A DNA stretch of 64,000 nt. It comes from Oscillospiraceae bacterium (lineage in GTDB: Bacteria > Bacillota > Clostridia > Saccharofermentanales > Saccharofermentanaceae). Of this stretch, positions 52,986-61,877 are shown piece after piece. A program made the position numbers and the translations under genes. The notes beneath the pieces are model-generated. The model did not search any database and was not told the origin of the DNA. It saw only the letters and a program-made list of their open reading frames with translations. How positions within the stretch are numbered: the stretch's first letter is position 1; the number at the start of each line of letters is the position of its first letter. The DNA is taken from positions 1-64,000 of the forward strand of contig CADCLV010000017.1 of the NCBI GenBank assembly GCA_902802325.1. The letters are read 5' to 3'.

Positions 52986-54533
52986 TTATTCTTGTTCGCC
53001 CCGCTGTTCCAGCTGTTCCTGCTCGTAGATGATATTTAGCATCTTGGCAGAGGCCTTGATGGCTGCGGCAACCTGGTCACGGTCGAGACCTCGGGTCTTA
53101 AACTCATGCTCTCCGTCACGCCAGGTAATGACGCTCTCCACAAATGCATTGGTACGGCCTCCCGGCGGGATGGTAACGGTATAGTCGGCGAAGAACGGAA
53201 GAGTTCTTCCAAACTGCTGATATACTTTCTGCAGTGCTCTCATGAAGGCGTCGAACTGACCTTCACCGGAAGCGCTGGCCTCATGGACCTTATCGTCGAT
53301 CTGGATCCGAAGGGTCGCAACAGGCTTGAGATCCCGCGCGTGGCAGACATAGTAGTTCAGTATCTTAACATGGGATTCGCCATTTCCTCTTCCCAAAACA
53401 TCCGCCACGATATACGGAAGCTCATCGGTCATGACGCTTTCCTTATTATCGCCCATTTCCACGATCCTGGCTGTTACCTTTTCCAGAGATTCTTTATCCA
53501 GATCCAGTCCGAATTCTTCCAGATTCTTGGCAATACTGGCCCTGCCGCTTGATTTTCCAAGCGCATACTGACGGAACCGCCCGAAACGCTCCGGAGCCAG
53601 TTTATTGCAGTAGAGGGAATCTTTGGTGTCCCCATCCGCATGGACGCCGCAGGTCTGGGTAAATACAGCCGCGCCGGTGATCGGCTGGTTCTTCGGGATC
53701 CGCATGCCGGAATAGGACTCGACCATCTTGCTGACATGCTCCAGCGCGGATTCATTGATATCTGTCGATCTATTCTCGCAGAAGTCCGCCACCGCGCCCA
53801 CAATGGAGGCTAAAGGTGCATTTCCCGCACGCTCGCCCAGACCGTTCACGGTCACGTGGACACCCTTGGCGCCGGCTTTCACGGCCATGATGGTATTTCC
53901 CACCGACATATCGTAATCGTTATGGGCATGGAAATCGAAATGCACCTCCGGGAAAAGAGAGCACATCTTCTTTACATATTCGAAGGTCATATCCGGTGTC
54001 AGTACACCTAAGGTGTCGCAAAGCATGATCCTTTCCACAGGAAGGTCCGAAATCTCCGAAACCAGCATCTTTACATAGTCAAAATCACTCTGGACTCCGT
54101 TACTCCAGTCTTCCAGATAGATATTGACCTTCATGTCACGGAAGACCGCATCTTCGATAATGTGGCGGATCTCCCCCACATGCTGCTCCGGAGTCTTTCC
54201 CAGTTGGGCAGTCAGGTGATGCAGGGAACTCTTACAAAGGAGATTGACGACACGTCCGCCTCCGTTCTGGATCCAGGAAAGAGAGTGGCCACGGTCTACG
54301 AAAGCCAGAACTTCCACCTTATCCAGGTATCCCTTTTTCTTGGCCCATTCCGTGATTCTCTGGAGTGCTTCAAAATCACCGTCGGAAATCCGTGCAGATG
54401 TGACCTCGACGCGATCGACCTTGACCTCATCCAGAAGGATCTTGGCTATACTGAGTTTCTCGCTGGGAGTAAAAGAAACTCCCGGGGTCTGTTCTCCATC
54501 CCGAAGGGTGGTATCCATGATTTCCAGTTTCAT
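52986..54533 (-). CDS. 2-isopropylmalate/citramalate-type synthase
   Basis: The 515-residue enzyme has the DRE-TIM metallolyase signature MDTTLRDGEQTPGVSFTPSE, the metal-binding HAHNDYDMSVGN, GLGERAGNAPLASIV and GVHADGDTKDSLYC. A C-terminal LeuA dimer/regulatory domain follows (SHVKILNYYVCHARDLKPVA onward). It condenses acetyl-CoA with a 2-oxoacid; 2-oxoisovalerate (leucine route), pyruvate (citramalate route) and 2-oxoglutarate are all compatible, and I cannot choose firmly. The start at 54533 follows AAAGGTGAG. It stands alone, with no leuCD or leuB nearby, divergent from the diguanylate cyclase gene; no T-box is visible in the 140-base gap. Confidence 0.8.
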   Translation of the reverse strand: MKLEIMDTTLRDGEQTPGVSFTPSEKLSIAKILLDEVKVDRVEVTSARISDGDFEALQRITEWAKKKGYLDKVEVLAFVDRGHSLSWIQNGGGRVVNLLCKSSLHHLTAQLGKTPEQHVGEIRHIIEDAVFRDMKVNIYLEDWSNGVQSDFDYVKMLVSEISDLPVERIMLCDTLGVLTPDMTFEYVKKMCSLFPEVHFDFHAHNDYDMSVGNTIMAVKAGAKGVHVTVNGLGERAGNAPLASIVGAVADFCENRSTDINESALEHVSKMVESYSGMRIPKNQPITGAAVFTQTCGVHADGDTKDSLYCNKLAPERFGRFRQYALGKSSGRASIAKNLEEFGLDLDKESLEKVTARIVEMGDNKESVMTDELPYIVADVLGRGNGESHVKILNYYVCHARDLKPVATLRIQIDDKVHEASASGEGQFDAFMRALQKVYQQFGRTLPFFADYTVTIPPGGRTNAFVESVITWRDGEHEFKTRGLDRDQVAAAIKASAKMLNIIYEQEQLEQRGEQE

Positions 54534-54674
54534 ATTCTCACCTTTCCACTGCACCTTATGTTCAGTCACAGTATAGCAGAAACAGCGGGGAAATGCTTTT
54601 GTCTATTTCCTTTTTCATATTTTTTTGAGATAATAGGAGCGATTGGTTATCTTAGGAAAGAAGGAGTGCGTACT

Positions 54675-55628
54675 ATGGGGAAAAGTAAAAAAGAGTTCAA
54701 CTTCTCCAACGAGATGATTCTGGAAATTATCCGCGATTATTCGAATGATACGATCTACTTCAAGGATACCGAATCGCGTTTTCTGTGGAATAACCGGTCT
54801 CATGCCGCTCAGTTCGGCGTGGATGATCCGCGGCAGATGAAGGGCAAGACCGATGCGGACTTTTTCCCGAAGGAATTCGCCCAGCGGGCCAGAAAAGAAG
54901 AACTGGAGATCATGGATACACAGATCCCCCTGATCTCGAATATCGAGCGCCTGGAAAAGCCGGACGGTTCAGTGGTCTGGTATTCCGCCTCTAAATATCC
55001 CCTTCTGGATAGCACCGGAAAGACCGTGGGAACCTGGGGTATCAGCCGCAATATCACGGCCATCAAGATCGTGGAAGAAGAGCTTTACCGCACCAATGAG
55101 AAACTGAAGAGACTGTCCCATGTGGATGATCTGACCGGGCTTTTCAACCGGAGATATTTCTATGAAATGATCGAAAAGACGGCATCGCAGTACGATCGCC
55201 GTGTCCGTGAAGCCATGACGAAGAATCCGAAGAATACTTTCTCTTTGATTTCTCTGGATATCGATTACTTCAAGAGAATCAACGATACATACGGACATAA
55301 CAAGGGTGACGATGTGCTGCGTCTGGTAGCCGGTATTCTGACTTCCCAGTGCCGAAAGACCGATATGGTCTTCCGTATCGGCGGAGATGAATTTATGATG
55401 CTTCTTCCGGATACACCGCTGAAGGGCGCGAAGATCCAGGCTGAGCGTGTGCGTTCGGCTCTTTCCAGCACACCGATCCTTCTCGACGAGACTTCAGAGC
55501 CGATCCGTCTGACCGCCAGCATCGGTATTTCCTGCTATGCTGACTGTAAGGATGTGGCTGAACTGATCCACCAGGCTGATGACCGTCTTTATACCTCCAA
55601 GAATCTTGGGCGTGACAGAACGACCTGA
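54675..55628 (+). CDS. PAS-GGDEF diguanylate cyclase
   Basis: The 317-residue protein has an N-terminal PAS domain (~10-130; DTIYFKDTESRFLWNNRSHA, GKTDADFFPKEF, GSVVWYSASKYPLLDSTGKT) and a C-terminal GGDEF domain (~150-315; FSLISLDIDYFKRINDTYGH, VFRIGGDEFMMLLP). An RKTD motif ends five residues before GGDEF, the classical inhibitory I-site, so product feedback is likely. It makes c-di-GMP from GTP. AAGGAG precedes the ATG at 54675, and the long upstream in-frame extension is antisense to the synthase gene. It may act opposite to the EAL protein at 35943-38588. Confidence 0.92.
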   Translation: MGKSKKEFNFSNEMILEIIRDYSNDTIYFKDTESRFLWNNRSHAAQFGVDDPRQMKGKTDADFFPKEFAQRARKEELEIMDTQIPLISNIERLEKPDGSVVWYSASKYPLLDSTGKTVGTWGISRNITAIKIVEEELYRTNEKLKRLSHVDDLTGLFNRRYFYEMIEKTASQYDRRVREAMTKNPKNTFSLISLDIDYFKRINDTYGHNKGDDVLRLVAGILTSQCRKTDMVFRIGGDEFMMLLPDTPLKGAKIQAERVRSALSSTPILLDETSEPIRLTASIGISCYADCKDVAELIHQADDRLYTSKNLGRDRTT

Positions 55629-55673
55629 TCCGGATCGTATATCGTATTGAAATAGAAATTGAATAGAAAACGA

Positions 55674-55706
55674 AGAACCGGTTCCTTTTCGGGACCGGTT
55701 CTTTTT
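55674..55706. terminator. Bidirectional terminator between cyclase and gatD
   Basis: AGAACCGGTTCC pairs with GGGACCGGTTCT around a short loop and is followed by TTTTTA on the plus strand. On the minus strand the stem is followed by TCGTTTTC. It lies between two convergent genes. Confidence 0.85.
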
Positions 55707-56502
55707 ACGGGGCTGTATTTCCTTTTTCTTTATATTGGAGAAGTGCCGCACGGGCGAAGTCTTCGCCTTCCGTGGAAAGAAAGGGAAGCTCGAAATCCTC
55801 TCCGTACCTGCGTTTCAGCGCCAGCTTTAATAGATGGTCCGTCATGCGCGGGTTCTTCGGAAGGAAACTTCCATGAGAATAAGTACAGTATACATTCTTA
55901 TAGATCGCACCTTCGTAACCGTCTTTTCCGTTATTTCCGGCACCTTCAATGACCTTGGCCATGGGCTTTACGGAAGGACCCAGATAGGTCCGGCCGCTGT
56001 GGTTTTCGAATCCGTAGAGGCGCGTACTGTCAGAAACGCCATCTTCTTTCAGGAAATCCGCTTCGTAGATCGTATCCTGAATATAGCGGACATCCTCACC
56101 TACTGTGTACACATCGATGGCCCCAAGGCATTCGATCTTTGTGCCATCATGCTCCTGGTAATACTTTCCCAGCATCTGGTATCCGCCGCAAATGCACAGG
56201 AAGACCATACCGTCTTCAATAGACTTTTGGACCTTCGGACCTTTTACCTCGACAAAATCTTTACGGATCATGTTCTGCTCGGCATCCTGGCCGCCACCTA
56301 AAAAGACGATATCAAAGTCATCCTGATCAAACTCATCTCCAATGGAAACGGGAACGAGGCGGACCTTGATCCCCCGAAGCTCTGCTCTTCTTATCAGGCT
56401 CAGCACATTTCCGCGGTCTCCGTAAAGATTCAGAAGATCCGGATACATATGACATATTCGAAGTTCGTATTTTCCTGTTTCATTATCTTTTATGCTATTC
56501 AT
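55705..56502 (-). CDS. gatD: Lipid II isoglutaminyl synthase, glutaminase subunit GatD
   Basis: The 265-residue class I glutamine amidotransferase resembles GatD/CobQ: ICHMYPDLLNLYGDRGNVLS at the start, VFLGGGQDAEQNM, the nucleophile Cys in VFLCICGGYQMLGKYY, and the catalytic His in CTYSHGSFLPKNP. GatD frees ammonia from glutamine for MurT, which amidates the D-glutamate of lipid II. It follows murT directly. I chose ATG 56502 (GAGGG upstream). A GTG at 56520 overlapping the murT stop is an equally possible start and would add six residues. Confidence 0.88.
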   Translation of the reverse strand: MNSIKDNETGKYELRICHMYPDLLNLYGDRGNVLSLIRRAELRGIKVRLVPVSIGDEFDQDDFDIVFLGGGQDAEQNMIRKDFVEVKGPKVQKSIEDGMVFLCICGGYQMLGKYYQEHDGTKIECLGAIDVYTVGEDVRYIQDTIYEADFLKEDGVSDSTRLYGFENHSGRTYLGPSVKPMAKVIEGAGNNGKDGYEGAIYKNVYCTYSHGSFLPKNPRMTDHLLKLALKRRYGEDFELPFLSTEGEDFARAALLQYKEKGNTAP

Positions 56503-56516
56503 ACCGTTCCCATCCC

Positions 56517-57998
56517 TCACTTCCAGAAATCCTTCAGGTGATAACGCTTAACCAGGATCGACCGAAGCGCCAGCATAGAGGTATAGTTCGGAAGGATATA
56601 AAGGCACTTTCCGTCTGCCGTTGTCGAGATCGCCTGATCCAGAAGCTCAGCGCACTCTTCCATGCGTCTGGCGATGATCCGCTCTCTTTCTACCCCGGAA
56701 TACAGGATCCGGAGCATCATGTCACCGTAGCGGTCTCCGGAAACATAGACTTTCTGAGGGAAAGTCTTGGATTCGAAATCCACATCCCAGATCCAGGAAA
56801 CATCTTTTCCGTCGGCGATATTACTGTTAAGAAGCATATACATGCCGTCGGCATCCTCTGCACCGGCCACCAAAGACAGCGCCCGGTCAAGTCCCACCGG
56901 GTTCTTGACCAGCATGACACAGATCTTTTTGCTGCCGATGCTGATCTTCTCCATCCGGCCAAAAGCCGCTTCCACATGTTCCAGAGCCGAAGCGCATTTT
57001 CCAAAGGAAAGACCTTCTGTATCGCCGATCTTTTCGCCCATGCGGACACAGGCTGCCACCGCCGAAACGGAATTGTACATATTATGAATACCCGGAACCG
57101 GAAGTTTTACGGTCTTTTCCAGGATTTTCGAAGGATCGTCAAATTCATTTCTTCCATATCCGGCATCACATAGCGTCACCTCATAACCCTCGTTTGCCGG
57201 ATTTTTCGAAAGATCGTATTTGGCAAAAAACCGGGCCGGTACTCTTTTTTTGCCGCATTTTTCGCAGGCAAAGTCACCCAGATGGCCGAAGCTTCTGGAG
57301 TTGTAGGTGTATTTTTCTTTACACTCGGTGCAGTACTCTGCATCTGAAGAAGCCGGCAGAAGACCGGATTTACCTGGATATTTTTCGTTATTTTCTTTCA
57401 TGGAACGTGAAGAGAAACCATAGTAGAATGTCCGGTCTTCTCTTCCTTTATGAAGCTCAGAAACCAGAGAATCATCGCTGTTTAAGAGAATATCGGCCTC
57501 ACAGGTATCCAGTCCTTTTGCGATCAGTTCCCGGGTATGGGAAAGTTCGCCGAACCGGTCCAATTGATCCCGGAAAAGATTTGTCACTACCGATACCTTC
57601 GGCTTGATCTGGCAGGCGATCTTTCCGAAAGCCGCTTCGTCCGTTTCCAGTACGCAGATAACTTTTCTGCCTTCTTTTTCCGCCTTTTTCATATCTTTCA
57701 GGCCGAATATCATCGATGTCGTCACACCGGAAAGAAGATTGGCGCCGGAAACATTCGTGACCACGGTATATCCGCAGTTTCTGAAAATATCCGTGATCAT
57801 ATGGGTCGTAGTGGTCTTTCCGTTGGTACCGGTAATCGTCAGACAGTCACGTCCGCTGCAAAGCCGGGCCAGGATCTTCGGATCGATCCTGGCAGCCACT
57901 TTTCCGGGCAAAGTCGTGGCGCCGCGTCCCATAAGATGCAGCGCCAGTTTCGTTCCTTTTGCACAGAAGATAGCAAAATGATAACGTAATGAAGCCAT
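56517..57998 (-). CDS. murT: Lipid II isoglutaminyl synthase, Mur ligase subunit MurT
   Basis: The 493-residue protein has the Mur ligase ATP loop TITGTNGKTTTTHMITDIF, LETDEAAFGKIACQIKPKVSVVTNLFRDQLDRFGEL in the centre, and a four-cysteine zinc ribbon insert (CTECKEKY ... CEKCGKKR) that separates MurT from classical MurC-F. The C-terminal DUF1727 domain follows (VKNPVGLDRALSLVAG ... DVSWIWDVDFE). With GatD it forms the complex that converts D-Glu to D-isoglutamine in the stem peptide. Its stop overlaps the possible GTG start of gatD. Length is normal. Confidence 0.93.
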   Translation of the reverse strand: MASLRYHFAIFCAKGTKLALHLMGRGATTLPGKVAARIDPKILARLCSGRDCLTITGTNGKTTTTHMITDIFRNCGYTVVTNVSGANLLSGVTTSMIFGLKDMKKAEKEGRKVICVLETDEAAFGKIACQIKPKVSVVTNLFRDQLDRFGELSHTRELIAKGLDTCEADILLNSDDSLVSELHKGREDRTFYYGFSSRSMKENNEKYPGKSGLLPASSDAEYCTECKEKYTYNSRSFGHLGDFACEKCGKKRVPARFFAKYDLSKNPANEGYEVTLCDAGYGRNEFDDPSKILEKTVKLPVPGIHNMYNSVSAVAACVRMGEKIGDTEGLSFGKCASALEHVEAAFGRMEKISIGSKKICVMLVKNPVGLDRALSLVAGAEDADGMYMLLNSNIADGKDVSWIWDVDFESKTFPQKVYVSGDRYGDMMLRILYSGVERERIIARRMEECAELLDQAISTTADGKCLYILPNYTSMLALRSILVKRYHLKDFWK

Positions 57999-58004
57999 TT
58001 TTCC

Positions 58005-58718
58005 TCACTCCACAATATGTCCGACGATCAGAAGACGATGTGTGGCCACACCGGTAGGGGTGCAGGTAACCAAAGTGATCTGCTTTCCTTTTCCGTCGTC
58101 AATATCGATATAGTAGTCCAGATCGCCCGGATTCACAGCCTCGTGAATGGCATCGACCTTGTATGTGTATACATTTCCGTCAATACAGGAGATCTCGATG
58201 GTGTCTCCGATCTTCACATCTCCCAGGCGGTTAAAAAGCTTTCCTTCCGCTCGCATACGATGTCCCAGAACGGTCATGTTTCCTTCCTGACCGGGATCTG
58301 CGGTTCCCTTTAAACGTCCGGCACCATAGCGGAGGGATACGATAGAAGCATCGTCCCAGAGCGGAATATCGATATCCACAGAGGAAATACGGATCGTACC
58401 CAAAGCAGTCAGCACGACCTCGTCCGGCAGCTGCTCCACAATACTCTTGTAGTCATGGGGCGCATCACTGTCTTCCTCTTCACCGTAGTAATATTCGAAT
58501 TCTTCGCCATTGACCTCATTTCCAGAGGACTTTACCACGAAGGTAGATTGACTATTCTGCACGATGCTTTCCATCATGTCGTCTGTAACCTTCTGGCGCT
58601 TCATATTCTTGATCGGATCTATCAAAAGAAGGATCACGCCGACGATCAGGCAGATGGCGGCAATACTCAGCAGGATGATATTCTTCCATTTGATCCGTCC
58701 ATTCTTATCTCTGAACAT
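58005..58718 (-). CDS. Class D-type sortase
   Basis: The 237-residue protein has an N-terminal membrane anchor (WKNIILLSIAAICLIVGVIL), a variable acidic stretch, and the sortase fold with the catalytic residues visible: TVLGHRMRAEGKLFNRL (His), QITLVTCTPTG (Cys) and ATHRLLIVGHIV (Arg). RISSVDIDIPLWDDASIVSL is the typical sortase beta strand region. It would cut and attach LPxTG-like surface proteins. No substrate gene with a sorting signal is adjacent, and it ends seven bases upstream of the murT start, so it may share that wall-related transcript. Confidence 0.85.
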   Translation of the reverse strand: MFRDKNGRIKWKNIILLSIAAICLIVGVILLLIDPIKNMKRQKVTDDMMESIVQNSQSTFVVKSSGNEVNGEEFEYYYGEEEDSDAPHDYKSIVEQLPDEVVLTALGTIRISSVDIDIPLWDDASIVSLRYGAGRLKGTADPGQEGNMTVLGHRMRAEGKLFNRLGDVKIGDTIEISCIDGNVYTYKVDAIHEAVNPGDLDYYIDIDDGKGKQITLVTCTPTGVATHRLLIVGHIVE

Positions 58719-58947
58719 ATTTTCTCCGTTTCTGTACCGCTTACCTCTTTATATAAAGGGGCTTTGCCGTGCACAGGTTGATAATTCGATTGTCAAAAGA
58801 AAAATTTCGCGATTTTCTTTGCGATTCATTATATCAGATACTTTCATGAAGTGGAAATTTCTGCTATTATTATTCTGCTTTTCGTCTCTTTCGGAGAATA
58901 CGGAAGAAATCGAAGTCAGGGGTTTTCAAAAGAGGGTTATTTCGGAA

Positions 58948-60276
58948 ATGGATGCGAAAATAGTTTGGAATCAGACTCTTCCACTGATCAAAGATGAAGT
59001 CTCGGACATTAAGTACAAGACTTTCATCCAGCCTATCGTACCCGTTTTTGCCAATGATGACATGATCCTTTTAACTGTTCCGGATGAATTCAGTAAAGAA
59101 CAGGTCACCCCTATTATTCCTCTGATCAAGAACTGCATTGAGACAGCGATCCGTAAAGAACTGGATGTGAAACTCGAGCTCCCGAATTCGGCTTCGGCAC
59201 TGGAACTGGTACATCAGCTTTCTTCCGATTCCGTACCGGTCAGCCCGGAGACATCTTCTTCCCAGCTGAATGCAGATTATACCTTTGATTCGTTTATCGT
59301 CGGTTCCGGAAACCGCTTTGCCCATGCTGCCTGTGTTTCCGTAGCTGAGGGTGGAAAACAGTATAATCCGATCTTCCTCTACGGCGGATCCGGCCTTGGA
59401 AAGACCCATCTTATGCATGCGGTCGGAAATTATGTGCAATCGCATTTTCCTTCCAAAAAAGTGGTATATGTTAACTGCGAGAGGTTTGTAAATGATTTCA
59501 TTGCAACGATCCAGAACAGTTCTTATACCGAATTTAGAAGCAAATATAGAAACGCCGACTTCCTTCTGATCGATGATATCCAGTTTCTGGAAAGAAAAGA
59601 ACAGACACAGGTCGAATTCTTCTATACTTTCAATGAGTTATATGAGTCCGGCAAAATGATCATGATGACCTGTGATAAGCCGCCGCAAAGCCTCTCTTCC
59701 CTGGAAGAACGGCTTCGTTCCCGCTTCTCTTCCGGTCTGATCGTAGATATCCAGCCGGCCGACTATGAGACACGTGTGGCGATCCTGAACCGGAGAATGC
59801 AGGATGACCGTATTTCTTTGCCGGATACTGTCATTGACTACATTGCATCCAACTTCGCATCCAATATCCGTGAACTGGACGGTGCATTTAAAACAGTTGT
59901 AGCTTACTGTTTTCTTGCCAATTCCTTTACTCTGGACGATGCCAAGATCGCACTTAAGGACATGATCTCTCCGAAACAGGCCCGTCAGGTCACACCGGAG
60001 ATCATTGTGGAAGTAGTTGCCCGTTCTTCAAATATTACTGTAAACGACATTATGTCCAATAAACGCAGCAAGGATATTCTCGTGCCGCGTCAGATCTGTA
60101 TGTTCCTTTGCCGTTCCGAATTGAATATGACCTTTCCGAAGATCGGTGAATTTTTCGGAGGCAAAGATCATACCACCATTCTTCATGCCTGTAACAAAAT
60201 TGAAACAGAGCTGAAAAGCGCGGACAGTGAGCTTTCCGTTCGTATCGACTCCATTAAAAAGCGTCTTTTTAACTAA
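58948..60276 (+). CDS. dnaA: Chromosomal replication initiator DnaA
   Basis: The 442-residue protein carries all DnaA domains: an N-terminal domain (KIVWNQTLPLIKDEVSDIKY), a short linker, the AAA+ core (FIVGSGNRFAHAACVSVAEG, Walker A GGSGLGKTH, Walker B LLIDDIQFLERKEQTQ) and the C-terminal DNA-binding domain (VPRQICMFLCRSELNMTFPK, FGGKDHTTILHACNKI, the DnaA-box recognition signature). The start at 58948 is preceded by AGAGGG; the much longer upstream frame is antisense to the sortase gene. It initiates replication at the adjacent origin. Confidence 0.97.
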   Translation: MDAKIVWNQTLPLIKDEVSDIKYKTFIQPIVPVFANDDMILLTVPDEFSKEQVTPIIPLIKNCIETAIRKELDVKLELPNSASALELVHQLSSDSVPVSPETSSSQLNADYTFDSFIVGSGNRFAHAACVSVAEGGKQYNPIFLYGGSGLGKTHLMHAVGNYVQSHFPSKKVVYVNCERFVNDFIATIQNSSYTEFRSKYRNADFLLIDDIQFLERKEQTQVEFFYTFNELYESGKMIMMTCDKPPQSLSSLEERLRSRFSSGLIVDIQPADYETRVAILNRRMQDDRISLPDTVIDYIASNFASNIRELDGAFKTVVAYCFLANSFTLDDAKIALKDMISPKQARQVTPEIIVEVVARSSNITVNDIMSNKRSKDILVPRQICMFLCRSELNMTFPKIGEFFGGKDHTTILHACNKIETELKSADSELSVRIDSIKKRLFN

Positions 60277-60718
60277 AGTTTTCCACAGTTTTTCGTTCAT
60301 TTGTGGAAAACTTTGATTGGATTTCATGTGCATTTTGTGTGTAAAAATTCACCTTGTGGATAAAGTTTAAAATCCCACTTTTTTTCCACTTTCCAATTCA
60401 CAAGTTTTGCACAGTATAAATGTTGAAATATAGGCCTTTGAAGTAGTTTTTCTATTTTTACACAGGCTATAATAAGACGAATATGCTTTCCTTAACATCT
60501 TATTCTTTTTGTTGTTTATTCTGCCTTTCGGACCTGCCCTAAAGCCAAACCTGAACCTCTCCTCTCTTTTCAAAATGTGGAAAACTTTTAAAAACCTGAA
60601 AAACCCGAAAAAGGCAAGAACTGACGTGAATTTCAGGTGATTTTATGTAGCATTTTTGTAATTTTTCTGTATAATATAGAGTATGTATTTCGAAAAGAAA
60701 TAAGGAGGAAAGTTAACG
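60277..60718 (+). other. Replication origin (oriC) between dnaA and dnaN
   Basis: This 442-base AT-rich gap holds one consensus DnaA box (TGTGGATAA, 60355-60363) and several near matches: TTTTCCACA 60279-60287, TGTGGAAAA 60302-60310 and 60576-60584, TGTGTAAAA 60338-60346 and TTTTACACA 60456-60464. Clusters of such boxes in both orientations next to dnaA are the hallmark of oriC in Bacillota. Long A/T tracts (60440-60520) could be the unwinding element. Confidence 0.88.
60670..60675 (+). promoter_or_regulatory. Likely -10 element of dnaN
   Basis: TATAAT lies 44 bases upstream of the dnaN start. The -35 region has no good match to TTGACA at 16-18 bases. Confidence 0.5.
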
Positions 60719-61822
60719 ATGAAACTTGTAAGTTCAAGAGACAATCTGGTCGAAGCGATTTCGATCGTTCAGAAGGCAGTTTCAACTCGTTCTACCTTAC
60801 CTATTTTAGATGGTATTTTAATTGAAGCCGCAGGCAATGGCGTTAAGCTTACGGGATATGATTTAGAGACAGGTATTGAAGCACTGGTAGATGCAGATGT
60901 TATGGAAGAAGGATCCATTGTCATCCCTTCCAAAGTTTTCGGTGAGATCGTAAGAAAGCTCCCGGAAGCAGAGGTTTCCATTACATCCAACGAGAGAATG
61001 GTAATTGAGATCGTAAGTGGTTCTTCGAAGTTTGCGATCAATGGTATTTCTTCTGAAGGATTCCCGACGATCCCGGTCGTAGGCGATGAAAATAAGATCA
61101 TACTGAACCAGGATATCCTGAGAAACATGATCAGCCAGACGATTTTTGCGATTTCTACAGATGAAGGAAGACCGATCCTGAACGGTTCCCTCTTCGAATC
61201 CGACGGAAAGAGCATCAATATGGTATCCATCGATGGTTTCCGTATGGCTCATAGAAAGCAGGAGATCGGTGAGGATCTTCCGGTCATGAAGTTCCTGATT
61301 CCGGGTAAAGCTCTGCACGAAGCAGCACGTATCCTGACAGGAAAAGATGCGGAAGTTGTCATTTATGCTTCTACGAACCATATTCTTTTTGATACAGGCA
61401 GATTCCGTATCGTATCCAGACTGATCAATGGTGAGTTCCTGGATTATCACGCTATCGTTCCGAAGAATTCTTCCACAACGATGATCATTGATAAGAATGC
61501 AGTTCTTGATGCGGTAGAGCGTGCTTCCCTGATCATTCAGAAGGAAGATAGACGCTGCCCGGTCAACCTCTCCATGACAGATGAAGAGACTTTGGTTATT
61601 GCTTCCAGTACTGAGCTGGGTAACCTTCGTGAAGAAGTGCATTGTCAGATCACAGGTGACCTGATCAGCGTGGATTTCAACCATAAGTATATTATGGAAG
61701 CTCTCCGCTCCATTGAGGACGATACAGTGAAGTTCCTTTTCTCCGGCGCAAATGGCCCGTCTGTGGTGGTCCCGGTAGAGGGAGAAGGATATACCTATCT
61801 GATCCTGCCGCTGCGTAAATAA
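60719..61822 (+). CDS. dnaN: DNA polymerase III beta subunit (sliding clamp)
   Basis: The 367-residue protein is the ring-shaped clamp that tethers the replicase to DNA. It starts MKLVSSRDNLVEAISIVQKA, contains TLPILDGILIEA and DGFRMAHRKQEI, and ends VVPVEGEGYTYLILPLRK, the canonical C-terminus. Length is normal. A strong AAGGAGG lies before the ATG. Unlike many Bacillota, no S4-domain gene (yaaA/rlbA) sits between it and recF; that gap is only 55 bases. Confidence 0.97.
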   Translation: MKLVSSRDNLVEAISIVQKAVSTRSTLPILDGILIEAAGNGVKLTGYDLETGIEALVDADVMEEGSIVIPSKVFGEIVRKLPEAEVSITSNERMVIEIVSGSSKFAINGISSEGFPTIPVVGDENKIILNQDILRNMISQTIFAISTDEGRPILNGSLFESDGKSINMVSIDGFRMAHRKQEIGEDLPVMKFLIPGKALHEAARILTGKDAEVVIYASTNHILFDTGRFRIVSRLINGEFLDYHAIVPKNSSTTMIIDKNAVLDAVERASLIIQKEDRRCPVNLSMTDEETLVIASSTELGNLREEVHCQITGDLISVDFNHKYIMEALRSIEDDTVKFLFSGANGPSVVVPVEGEGYTYLILPLRK

Positions 61823-61877
61823 ACACCTTTCCGGCTGTTATAGATACTAAAGACAGCGAGAAAAAGGATACATCGGC

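Noticed and set aside
54534-54674. A T-box or leader attenuator upstream of the LeuA-like gene
   Set aside because: The 140-base divergent gap shows no T-box motif, no run of leucine codons and no terminator/antiterminator pair.
58564-58947. A longer DnaA start upstream of 58948
   Set aside because: The extension is antisense to the sortase gene and does not look like DnaA; MDAKIVWNQTL is the normal N-terminus with a ribosome binding site.
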